From DATBFG01 sp036558645 (GTDB taxonomy: Bacteria > Acidobacteriota > Terriglobia > Terriglobales > Acidobacteriaceae): a DNA stretch of 59,775 nt. The stretch spans positions 1 to 59,775 of the forward strand of contig DATBFG010000022.1 of assembly GCA_036558645.1 (NCBI GenBank), given 5' to 3'. A program made the position numbers and the translations under genes. The notes under the pieces were generated by a model, which did no database searches, was not told where the DNA came from, and saw nothing but the letters and a program-made list of their open reading frames with translations. Shown one piece after another: positions 53,280 to 59,775 of this stretch; the stretch's first letter is position 1, and the number at the start of each line of letters is the position of its first letter.

Positions 53280-53699
53280 TTACTGCAGGCCTTTGATTGA
53301 GGGCTTTCCATTCTTCGGTCCGGCGAACGCGCAGCTGCCGGAGCTGATGGAGAACGGCTGGCCGAGCTGGAACGGGAAAATCACCGAGCCTTCAGTCGCC
53401 CAGAGATTGAATGCATTACTTGCCTTGTTGAAAGTGAAGTTTGTCGCATATCCCAAGCCATTGGGCAGCGAGGCATCAGTGATGAGACCCGCGCTGTTAA
53501 CGCCGATCACTGGTGTCAAAGTCACGCCGTCGCAGGTCCAATCCCACAGACCGTAGTTGTTTGAGCCGGAAGTTTGTACTTCCAGTGTGTCGCAGAAGTT
53601 GGTCAGGGTAATGCAATATGGCCCCGCGGCATGAGCTGGTGTTACGCCGGTTGCCATCAATGCCAGAACCAATACACTAAAAACCGCGAGCTTCCTCAT
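53280..53699 (-). CDS. Small secreted protein of unknown function
   Basis: 139 residues starting at ATG 53699, with AAGGAGG seven bases upstream; the longer open frame extends into the promoter and is rejected. A clear signal peptide (LAVFSVLVLALMATGVTPAHA) is followed by a beta-rich mature domain with four cysteines (CITLTNFC, TCDG, GSCAF), probably paired. No family recognised. It has a strong SD and its own terminator, signs of a well-expressed monocistronic message. Confidence 0.8.
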   Translation of the reverse strand: MRKLAVFSVLVLALMATGVTPAHAAGPYCITLTNFCDTLEVQTSGSNNYGLWDWTCDGVTLTPVIGVNSAGLITDASLPNGLGYATNFTFNKASNAFNLWATEGSVIFPFQLGQPFSISSGSCAFAGPKNGKPSIKGLQ

Positions 53700-53983
53700 T
53701 TGGTCTCCTCCTTGGAGAGCGTGAAACGTGTACTCAGAAGTCCCTTCAGGGCCCAAGGATTTCCATGTCAGGCTTCTAAGCAGTCGGCATTGTACAACGG
53801 ATGTCAATTTGTCAAAGGTTCTTGTTGCGATCACAGAAATTTTTCTTGTGGAAGAGTGATGCAAACAAATGCACACACGGACTTCCTTCTCTAGGAAGTC
53901 AGATAGTGTTTTCAAGGGAAAAAGTTACAGCTGCTAAAGAGTTGAGTCGTCCGATTTCGTTACTCACCAATGTGGTGATCCGC

Positions 53984-55483
53984 CTAATCGCGGAACTGCA
54001 GACTTCGTAACATGTTTTCGTAACTTGGGCGGAAGCGCTCGAACTCGGCTTGCGGAGCTACGAAAACGAAGTACACAAACGATCCATCTGAGCGGGGTAT
54101 GGTAACCAGCCAGTCGCGTTCTTTCTGCGGCTGACCCTTCGCGTCCGGAAAAGGTGAGGTGGATTGCATGGCGAGCGAGCGGCCCTGAACCCCGGCAACG
54201 TTAATCGGCTGTGCCTGCCCGATAGGACTCAAATCTCCACCGCTACTCATGGAGCGCACGAGTTCGCTGGTCAACTGGTCCACGTTCATCGACTGCCCGT
54301 TCTGCGGCTTCACCCCATTGATCACGACACCATAGCCAACGCTGTCTCCACTAATACCGGCAGCGGGCGCGATCTTCAGATCCTGACCGTTCTGCGCTGG
54401 GGCAATTACCTGCCAATTGTTGGGGCGTGCAATCTTCAACGGTCCCAAGTCGCTTGTGACCAGTTGTGCGCTGGGAAGAACGCTGTCGATGCTCACCGGT
54501 TTACCGGCATTCGTCGGTTGTGGTGAAGAAGTCTCAGAAACCGGCACTCCCGCGGCCGGCTTAAAAGTCGCGCCCTTCTGTTGATTCAATTTCGCCCATT
54601 GACCGCTCTTGGCGCCCTGTTCGATCTCCTGGGCCGAGTAAGCCCTTACGCCAAGAGCATGCTGGCGTGCGTTGTTAAATGCAGTCGCGCTTGTGCTGTA
54701 CGTTTTTGGAGGCCATCGAGCAATCTCAGCCTGGATCGCCTCTTGCCGGTTTCCAGGATTAGGGTGATCGCTCAAAAACTGCGGCCCACTGGAACCTTCC
54801 GCTGCTAATTTCTGAAAGAAGTCCGCCATCGACTTCGGGTTGTACCCAGCTTTGTAAAGAATGACTGCGCCAACTGCATCCGCTTGCGCCTCATCGTCGC
54901 GCGAATACTTCAGCATCAACCCCTGAGCGCCAAACTGTATGCCGTATTGCGCCAGGGATCCAAACGTGCCCTTGGTCGTCGCGCCGAGGACCAGCCCGGC
55001 TAACCCCGCGAGCATGTTCGTCGTCTGCGCCTTTCCGGCCTGCTTTGCCGAATGCTGCATGTAGACGTGCGACATCTCGTGCGCCATTACGCCTGCCAGT
55101 TCTGCCTCGTTTGAGGCGGCCGTAATCGTGCCGATGTTCACAAACATCGGACCGCCCGGAAGCGCGAAGGCATTGATTTCTTTCTGCGGAATGACATGGA
55201 ACTCGAAAGGCCACGAGTTCTGCGAAGGAATGGTGGCCACCAGCTTTGTGCCCAGTTTTCGGATGTATTGGGTTTCCGGACTAGTGTCCGGCAGCACCGG
55301 CATTTGCTTATACACCTGTGCTGCTGTCTGGAAGCCGAGTTGTATCTGCTCGTCCCGGCTCATGCCGGGGTGTCCGGGGTCGGGGAATTGGGGGGCGACA
55401 ACCGCTGCGAACGCCTCGATAACCACCAGCACAATCGTTAGGGTTTTGTATAGGTGCTTTGAGCCTAAAGAATTTGAGGTCAT
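53984..55483 (-). CDS. M48 family metalloprotease (second copy)
   Basis: 499 residues. N-terminal hydrophobic segment (TLTIVLVVIEAFAAVVA), then the M48 domain with FALPGGPMFVNIGTI and HEMSH at residues 135-139, third ligand in DDEAQADAVG. The C-terminal half (about 300-499) is not TPR but a beta-rich domain ending in a short hydrophobic run (FVYFVFVAPQAEF). It is not the same architecture as the M48-TPR protease at 27.6 kb, so the two are not simple duplicates. Location: periplasm or membrane. Confidence 0.9.
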   Translation of the reverse strand: MTSNSLGSKHLYKTLTIVLVVIEAFAAVVAPQFPDPGHPGMSRDEQIQLGFQTAAQVYKQMPVLPDTSPETQYIRKLGTKLVATIPSQNSWPFEFHVIPQKEINAFALPGGPMFVNIGTITAASNEAELAGVMAHEMSHVYMQHSAKQAGKAQTTNMLAGLAGLVLGATTKGTFGSLAQYGIQFGAQGLMLKYSRDDEAQADAVGAVILYKAGYNPKSMADFFQKLAAEGSSGPQFLSDHPNPGNRQEAIQAEIARWPPKTYSTSATAFNNARQHALGVRAYSAQEIEQGAKSGQWAKLNQQKGATFKPAAGVPVSETSSPQPTNAGKPVSIDSVLPSAQLVTSDLGPLKIARPNNWQVIAPAQNGQDLKIAPAAGISGDSVGYGVVINGVKPQNGQSMNVDQLTSELVRSMSSGGDLSPIGQAQPINVAGVQGRSLAMQSTSPFPDAKGQPQKERDWLVTIPRSDGSFVYFVFVAPQAEFERFRPSYENMLRSLQFRD

Positions 55484-55579
55484 GGCATTATCCCAAGCAG
55501 AGGTTAGCCGGAAGGTGACCTTCTGACTGCTTTATAGCGAAACTATTGTACGCCGGATTGGCGAATCGGTTGAGCAGCC

Positions 55580-56551
55580 TTATTGCGCAATCAAGCCCGG
55601 ATGTATTCCCTCACCCAACACAAAGGTTGCACCCACCGCACCTACGACTGCGGACTGCCTTGTCAAATTCAGGCGCTGACGTATTCTGTAAACGGCTTCG
55701 ATTCCGGTGCAATGCGCACCGACTAAGTATGAAACCTTGAAGTCTTTGAGTTTGTCGGCGGTCCAGTCGAGATGGTCGTCCGCCGCCGAGAAAAGGTGAA
55801 AGCCGCCGAGGAGCGCATACACCGCAGTGTTGGGAAATTCCTTCTCCGCAAAGGTAAGCGTGTTGACAACGCCCGCATGACCACATCCGGAGACGACCAC
55901 CAGGCCCTTGTTCGTGTTCAGCACCAGAGACTGGTCTTCAGGAATATTGTCTTCGACGAGTCCCGATGGCGTTTGTACTTTTCCAACCACTGACCAGTTA
56001 TGCTCAGGATACTGGCGCGGAACTGGACCGGTGAGCCACGCACCGGGAAACAATTCAGCAGGCGCATCGTGCTCCACGATTTTGCCGCCAGTTGCTTCGT
56101 ACTCTTTCCGTATGCTGATCATGGGGTTGTCTTCTTTTCCATCCTCAGGGCGGCTATAGAAGATTCCTTTCCCTACGTGCACGATTGAGAGCGCAGCCGG
56201 ATTTTTCTTCATGAATTCCCGTCGCAAAGTGAGTAACCCGCCGACATGGTCGCTGTGGTTATGCGTGAGGATTACTTCGCGCACATCACTTAGATCCAAA
56301 CGAAGCTCTTGCACGTTAGTGAAAACCGTTTCGGGTCGGGCGCCGGTATCGACCAGAATGCGATGCCCATCTGCTTCCACAAGTGCGGCGAAACCCCACT
56401 CGCCGAGGTTCCGGTCGGAAAGCATGGTCGAGAGAACGGTCACCTTCAGATTCTGTACGGTCGGATGCGACGCCGATTGCGATGAAGCATGGGTTGGAAT
56501 CAAGGCAAATAGGAAGGGGAGCACGAGCGGAATAATGCGCCGGATTTGCAT
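55580..56551 (-). CDS. MBL-fold hydrolase (DHPS-like)
   Basis: 323 residues from ATG 56551. A signal peptide (LVLPFLFALIPTHASSQ) marks export. The metal site is THNHSDHVGG (HxHxDH), with VVVSGCGHAGVVNTL and GAHCTGIEA supplying further ligands; this Gly-Cys-Gly-His block is the pattern of the methanogen dihydropteroate-synthase-like MBL subfamily. Substrate unknown. The longer frame upstream runs towards the tRNA remnant and is not accepted. No SD is seen. Confidence 0.88.
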   Translation of the reverse strand: MQIRRIIPLVLPFLFALIPTHASSQSASHPTVQNLKVTVLSTMLSDRNLGEWGFAALVEADGHRILVDTGARPETVFTNVQELRLDLSDVREVILTHNHSDHVGGLLTLRREFMKKNPAALSIVHVGKGIFYSRPEDGKEDNPMISIRKEYEATGGKIVEHDAPAELFPGAWLTGPVPRQYPEHNWSVVGKVQTPSGLVEDNIPEDQSLVLNTNKGLVVVSGCGHAGVVNTLTFAEKEFPNTAVYALLGGFHLFSAADDHLDWTADKLKDFKVSYLVGAHCTGIEAVYRIRQRLNLTRQSAVVGAVGATFVLGEGIHPGLIAQ

Positions 56552-56606
56552 GAGAGGGATTGTAGCCCGGTAGAGGCGCTTATAGATGTCGTATGTGCGA
56601 GTGGAC

Positions 56607-56651
56607 TGGTAGCCCCGGGGTGAGTCGAACACCCGACCTTCGGTTTAGGAA
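56607..56651 (-). tRNA. 3' fragment of tRNA-Arg (anticodon CCU), probable att site
   Basis: On the minus strand: anticodon loop TTCCTAA, 3' anticodon stem ACCGA, variable loop AGGTC, T stem GGGTG / CACCC with loop TTCGACT, acceptor 3' strand CGGGGCT, then A and CCA. The matching 5' anticodon stem (TCGGT expected) and everything before it is absent. The break lies exactly at the loop, the usual core of tyrosine-integrase attachment sites. Not a functional tRNA. Confidence 0.8.
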
Positions 56652-56745
56652 ATAAGGGCTACCACCACCGTCTCAATCGGCTCAATGGCCACGAGTCGGG
56701 CCGATTGTCCTGAAATGGAATAAATCGGGACATTCGGCAGTTATC

Positions 56746-56764
56746 TGGCAACACATTTGGCAAC
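56746..56764. repeat. Two TGGCAAC direct repeats beside the att site
   Basis: TGGCAAC at 56746-56752 and 56758-56764, 12 bases apart start to start, roughly 100 bases from the tRNA fragment. Short direct repeats at this distance are typical of integrase arm-binding sites; that use here is inference. Confidence 0.35.
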
Positions 56765-56810
56765 GGCACAGGGTCGATTGGGTGAATTGATTGTCCGGCC
56801 CAGCATAGGA

Positions 56811-56841
56811 TGTCAATGAGTGTAATAGGGATTTATCAACA
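56811..56841 (+). repeat. Hairpin repeat, copy 1 (degenerate)
   Basis: Shares GTCAATGAG, GTAATAGGGAT and CAAC with copies 2 and 3, but its right arm (TTATCAAC) no longer pairs with the left one. Confidence 0.6.
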
Positions 56842-56940
56842 ATTGATGTCCAGCCCAAAGCACCCGGCCTACCCCATCGCACCGTTGACCTACTGCAGAT
56901 CCCAGAGGACAATTGGCAAACTGCTGATCGGGAGCTGCCC

Positions 56941-57801
56941 ATGAACCTTTTCCGCCTTGCACTCCGCTCATTTCTCTTCGTGGCGGTAACCGGGCCGTTG
57001 CTGGCGCAAGGAACATACACGCAAATTGACTATCCCGGGGCGGTCCAAACGTATGCTGCCGGCATCAACTCGGCTGGAGACGTCGTCGGCATGTATCTGG
57101 ACAGCACCCCTATGCAGCATGGATTTCTCCTGCGAGGCGGAACGTTCATCACAATCGATGACCCCAATGGAGGCTGGACCTTTTTGATGGGTATGAATGA
57201 CAAAGGCAAGATCGTCGGCTACGGGGCAATTGCCTTCGTCTACGACATCCAGAGCCAACGGTTTACCAACATCGGAATTGGGAACCTCCCCACATCTCCG
57301 CAAGCAATCAATAATTTCGGCACAGTTGTTGGTTACGTTGTTGATAGCAAGTCCCCGAAGGATTTATACGAGACAGGTTTTGAATTATCTGCACAAGGGC
57401 AACGCAAGCGTATTGAAGTGGTTGGTGCAACATCAACATTGCCTTGGGGAATCAGCGACTCGGGTATTGTTGTTGGTTTTGGCGATCTTCATGGCTCTTA
57501 TTACGATTTCATCTTCAACGGTCAGAATTATGACCTGCTAGGCTTAGGCACAGCCTTTCGTCCGGTAGTTCTAGGGATTAATCCGCAAGGAACAGCCCTG
57601 GTAGGTTGGTACGTTCCTTCTGGAGTCCTCAGTGGATTTCTCTACCAGAACAAGAAAGTCACGACACTTCAGTTTCCAGGCGCGCAGGGTACAGTACCCT
57701 ATGACGTCAACAGTGTCGGGGAAGTCGTCGGCTATTTCACAGGTCTTGACAGCAGGGCCCACGGCTTTATGTGGACGCCTCCCGCTGATGCGAGCCATTG
57801 A
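56941..57801 (+). CDS. Secreted HAF-repeat-like beta protein
   Basis: 286 residues. Signal peptide LRSFLFVAVTGPLLAQG. The mature protein is built of some seven repeated units of the form I-N-x-x-G-x-V-V-G-x-Y/F followed by HGF-L (INSAGDVVGMYLD, MNDKGKIVGYG, INNFGTVVGYV, ISDSGIVVGFGD, VNSVGEVVGYF), the HAF pattern of extracellular proteins, with PGA-type turns (FPGAQGTVP). Function unknown; surface or matrix protein is a guess. Lies between hairpin repeat copies 1 and 2, in the putative island. Confidence 0.8.
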   Translation: MNLFRLALRSFLFVAVTGPLLAQGTYTQIDYPGAVQTYAAGINSAGDVVGMYLDSTPMQHGFLLRGGTFITIDDPNGGWTFLMGMNDKGKIVGYGAIAFVYDIQSQRFTNIGIGNLPTSPQAINNFGTVVGYVVDSKSPKDLYETGFELSAQGQRKRIEVVGATSTLPWGISDSGIVVGFGDLHGSYYDFIFNGQNYDLLGLGTAFRPVVLGINPQGTALVGWYVPSGVLSGFLYQNKKVTTLQFPGAQGTVPYDVNSVGEVVGYFTGLDSRAHGFMWTPPADASH

Positions 57802-57870
57802 TAAGTGCCGTAACCAGACTGGATGGCGATTTCAATTCAAACCAAACGGGTCCTTTCAGCCCACTACACG

Positions 57871-57904
57871 AGTCAATGAGCGTAATAGGGATATTACGCC
57901 AACC
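57871..57904 (+). repeat. Hairpin repeat, copy 2
   Basis: Stem GCGTAAT (57880-57886) and ATTACGC (57893-57899), 7 bp, loop AGGGAT, flanked by AGTCAATGA and CCAACC. About 70 bases after the HAF-like gene's stop. Confidence 0.7.
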
Positions 57905-58013
57905 ATGAGGAAACTCTGGCTTAGATCATCGCGCAGTCAGTTGGAGATTTCAGCGAAGAGAGTGGGATGGTGAGCACCCTGACAATGTTAATATCCAGAA
58001 TGAAAAATAGACT

Positions 58014-59225
58014 TCAACGCGAGAAGACCACTCCGTGGGGCAGGCCCGATCCTTTCCAGCCATGCGGCCACTGACGTCCCTCAAAGTTGAACCCGGCCTT
58101 TCCGTCCGTATCATGGAACTGGTCGTCCATAGAGAGAGCGCCTGTCGCTTGGTCAAACTTCACCAGGAAAAGCCGAGGCTCCCTGCCAGTTACTACTACC
58201 CGCTGCGTCTTGGCGTCCCATCCCGTCCAGTGCGGCTTGAAGGTGTCGCTGAATTTTAGCCGTGAAACCTCGATCGGCTTTGCTCCATTTGCGATGTCGA
58301 GCACGATCAAGCCTTTGATTGCCGGCACACTTTGAATCAGGTAGTGGCCCACGATTGTAGGAACTCCGCACCAATTACCCGGAAAGTTGTACACCAGTTG
58401 AGAGGTAAAGTCGCCAGTCTTGACGCCACTGATACGCTCGATGCCGCAGCCGAGCGTTTGCACATAGATCGATCCATCCGGGCCAAGACGGGGCTCCTCA
58501 GGACTAATTTGACTGTAATGGTTCGCGCCCGGATCGAAGTATGCCGTCTTGAGCAACTTGAGATCGGAAAGACGCCACACCTGATAGGTTACGCCTCGAA
58601 AGATATCGTCCAAGTGCATCGAGGAATTGGTGGACACAACCCGGTCCAGTTCTGGAAGCGCGACAAGACCGTAAGGCGTGAGCAGCGAATCGAGAACCGC
58701 CGGGTCTGCGCTGCTGCTGGCGCGTACCACGCGGCCATGATCATCAATCTCCACCAAACCGCCGGTGGTGGCCATCTCGCCTTCACTCTGCCCATGATGA
58801 GCGTGCTGAAAGGTGGCGAGCACATTCCCGTTAGGCAGCCGAACGAAGGAGTGCGGGTGCATGTATCCAGCCCTTTCGGTGAACGAAGTCTCAACCTTCG
58901 GATGCAGCGGGTCCTGCACATCAAAGATGAAAGTCCGGCCAGCATCATGATCGTTGGCAACCAGCATCCCGCTGGCGGGCATCGTGTATTCAGTGTGATG
59001 CACGTACATTGTCGGCTGATCAGTCACAACCGTCGTCACCAAGTGTCCATAAGACGGTGATGCCGGGTCCGCATCAATCACCGCGAGAAAGTCGTTGCCC
59101 TTGCGAGCTTCGTCTCCCGTCCAGGCAAACAGGTAGTGACCCGGTGCTGCCTGATCTTGAGAATGCAAGGACGGGACGTTGGCGACCAACGAAACCAAGG
59201 CTAAGACGGAAAGGAAAGGTTGCAT
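58014..59225 (-). CDS. SBP56-like beta-propeller protein
   Basis: 403 residues from ATG 59225, preceded by AGGAG at six bases; the longer frame to 59330 overlaps the repeat region. Signal peptide (FLSVLALVSLVANVPSLHSQ). Propeller motifs: VHHTEYTMPASGMLVANDHD, FDVQDPLHP, HPHSFVRLPNGNVLATF, HWTGWDAKTQRVVVTG, LPHGVVFSR. The pattern resembles the selenium-binding / methanethiol oxidase (SBP56) family, but I cannot confirm the metal-binding or catalytic residues. Its neighbour to the right is a Cys/Met-metabolism PLP enzyme, so a sulfur link is possible. Confidence 0.65.
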   Translation of the reverse strand: MQPFLSVLALVSLVANVPSLHSQDQAAPGHYLFAWTGDEARKGNDFLAVIDADPASPSYGHLVTTVVTDQPTMYVHHTEYTMPASGMLVANDHDAGRTFIFDVQDPLHPKVETSFTERAGYMHPHSFVRLPNGNVLATFQHAHHGQSEGEMATTGGLVEIDDHGRVVRASSSADPAVLDSLLTPYGLVALPELDRVVSTNSSMHLDDIFRGVTYQVWRLSDLKLLKTAYFDPGANHYSQISPEEPRLGPDGSIYVQTLGCGIERISGVKTGDFTSQLVYNFPGNWCGVPTIVGHYLIQSVPAIKGLIVLDIANGAKPIEVSRLKFSDTFKPHWTGWDAKTQRVVVTGREPRLFLVKFDQATGALSMDDQFHDTDGKAGFNFEGRQWPHGWKGSGLPHGVVFSR

Positions 59226-59395
59226 GGAAACTCCTGGATCAACAATCTCTTCTTTTTCAGGAACCACAGCAATACTACGGGAAATGATAATGAGATATGG
59301 GCATCCCACCAGGAAAATTGCGGGAACCAAGTCTCTTGCCTCGCCTCGGTAACGGGCACCTCAGGTATTCACCGGAGCAAGACTTGCCTCCCCGG

Positions 59396-59429
59396 AGTCG
59401 ATGAGTGAAATCGGGATTTTTCACCAACT
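59396..59429 (+). repeat. Hairpin repeat, copy 3
   Basis: Stem GTGAAA (59405-59410) and TTTCAC (59419-59424), 6 bp, loop TCGGGATT, flanked by AGTCGATGA and CAACT. The stem differs from copy 2 at the second (C-G to T-A) and fourth (T-A to A-T) pairs, both compensated. Confidence 0.7.
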
Positions 59430-59473
59430 GAGACTATAGAACGATCTTAAGACTCGTTCGCTACAATCGAGCC

Positions 59474-59775
59474 ATGACATCCAGGGATGGGACAGAGCGA
59501 AACGCCGGTGATCTATCTTCCATTGAATCGTGGCTGGTTTCAGCAGGACGAGATCGACGCCCAGGCTCCCCCCTTAACGTGCCGCCATGCCCGGCATCCA
59601 ACTTCGTGCTGGGTGAGCAGCGTGCATACTCTCGCGACGACGCCACGCCGGGCTGGGAGGCGCTGGAAGAGATTGTCGGCGGTCTTGAAGGCGGCTCTGC
59701 GGTTTCTTTCGCCTCAGGAATGGCAGGGATCGCAGCGATTTTCGATCAACTCCCCGCGGGCTCGGTCATCGCGTT
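59474..59775 (+). CDS. Cys/Met-metabolism PLP enzyme, N-terminal part (cut by window end)
   Basis: ATG 59474, open to the last base; about 100 residues are visible. The segment SNFVLGEQRAYSRDDATPGW, then LEEIVGGLEGGSAVSFASGMAG, follows the cystathionine gamma-synthase / gamma-lyase / O-acetylhomoserine sulfhydrylase pattern (Y-S-R before the PLP domain, and the Ser-Gly-Met phosphate loop). The PLP lysine lies beyond the window, so the exact reaction cannot be set. It sits 44 bases after hairpin repeat copy 3. Confidence 0.8.
   Translation, partial: MTSRDGTERNAGDLSSIESWLVSAGRDRRPGSPLNVPPCPASNFVLGEQRAYSRDDATPGWEALEEIVGGLEGGSAVSFASGMAGIAAIFDQLPAGSVIA

Larger units (their letters stand above)
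56552..56940. other. Gene-poor junction with tRNA remnant and repeats
   Basis: 389 bases without a protein gene. They hold the tRNA-Arg 3' fragment (56607-56651), two TGGCAAC direct repeats (56746 and 56758), and the first copy of a hairpin repeat (56811-56841). This combination reads as the edge of an integrated element. Confidence 0.6.

Noticed and set aside
56607..56700. A complete tRNA-Arg gene
   Set aside because: Only the half from the anticodon loop onward folds; the sequence before it does not pair with the 3' anticodon stem or acceptor strand.
1..59775. CRISPR array or insertion sequence
   Set aside because: No regularly spaced direct repeats, no transposase-like ORF on either strand.

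Overview
The window reads as chromosome from a GC-moderate, Gram-negative soil-type bacterium, most likely an acidobacterium (Terriglobia / Koribacter-like). This is inferred from gene content: a large Tricorn protease homologue, a PknB kinase fused to TPRs, DUF2339 and DUF4097 proteins, paired M16 peptidases, a HAF-repeat-like secreted protein, MacB-type permeases without an ATPase, and GATT-rich dispersed repeats. I see no rRNA, complete tRNA, CRISPR array, transposase or phage structural gene.

Layout. 1-738: 3' end of an MFS transporter. 981-6913: closely packed + strand genes for an ECF sigma factor, its zinc-type anti-sigma factor, a secreted DUF4097 protein, shikimate kinase, a secreted protein and two AI-2E-family permeases. 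7020-12287: asd-lysC-dapB-dapA-dapD, the first five steps from aspartyl phosphate to succinylated tetrahydrodipicolinate; DapA carries an unusual C-terminal Cys-containing domain. 12308-19992: HAD phosphatase, RNase J, threonine dehydratase, an active/inactive M16 peptidase pair and an SH3/repeat protein. 19993-20318: a repeat-bearing spacer. 20319-29310: UppP, a membrane protein, FtsK, DUF2339 protein, and an M48-TPR protease.

29959-36046 is the most interesting accessory block. A small cytochrome c is followed by a structured, terminator-ending leader RNA and then five overlapping genes: a HybA-like Fe-S protein, a HybB/NrfD-like membrane protein, a histidine kinase with haem-type motifs in its sensor domain, a sigma-54 NtrC-type regulator, and an archaemetzincin protease. 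No catalytic hydrogenase or molybdopterin subunit is present, so this looks like an orphan quinone-linked redox module with its own sensor and regulator. Next to it on the other strand is a second signalling block (36073-40809): a receiver-PP2C phosphatase, a Ser/Thr kinase with TPRs, and a 108-residue protein whose N-terminus resembles a RiPP leader and whose tail is Cys/Pro/Gln/Ser-rich.

40969-56551 holds housekeeping and secreted functions: a 2-hydroxyacid dehydrogenase, a 5'-truncated DUF2207 gene, a GT2 glycosyltransferase, Tricorn protease, amidase, two FtsX-type permeases, a second M48 protease and an MBL hydrolase. At 56607-56651 lies the 3' part of a tRNA-Arg(CCU), cut exactly at the anticodon loop. 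This is the classic scar of tRNA-targeted integration, and its orientation places the putative island to its right. That right-hand stretch (HAF-like protein, SBP56-like propeller, 5' end of a Cys/Met-metabolism PLP enzyme) carries three copies of a short hairpin repeat, with base-pair covariation between two of them, one in each intergenic gap.
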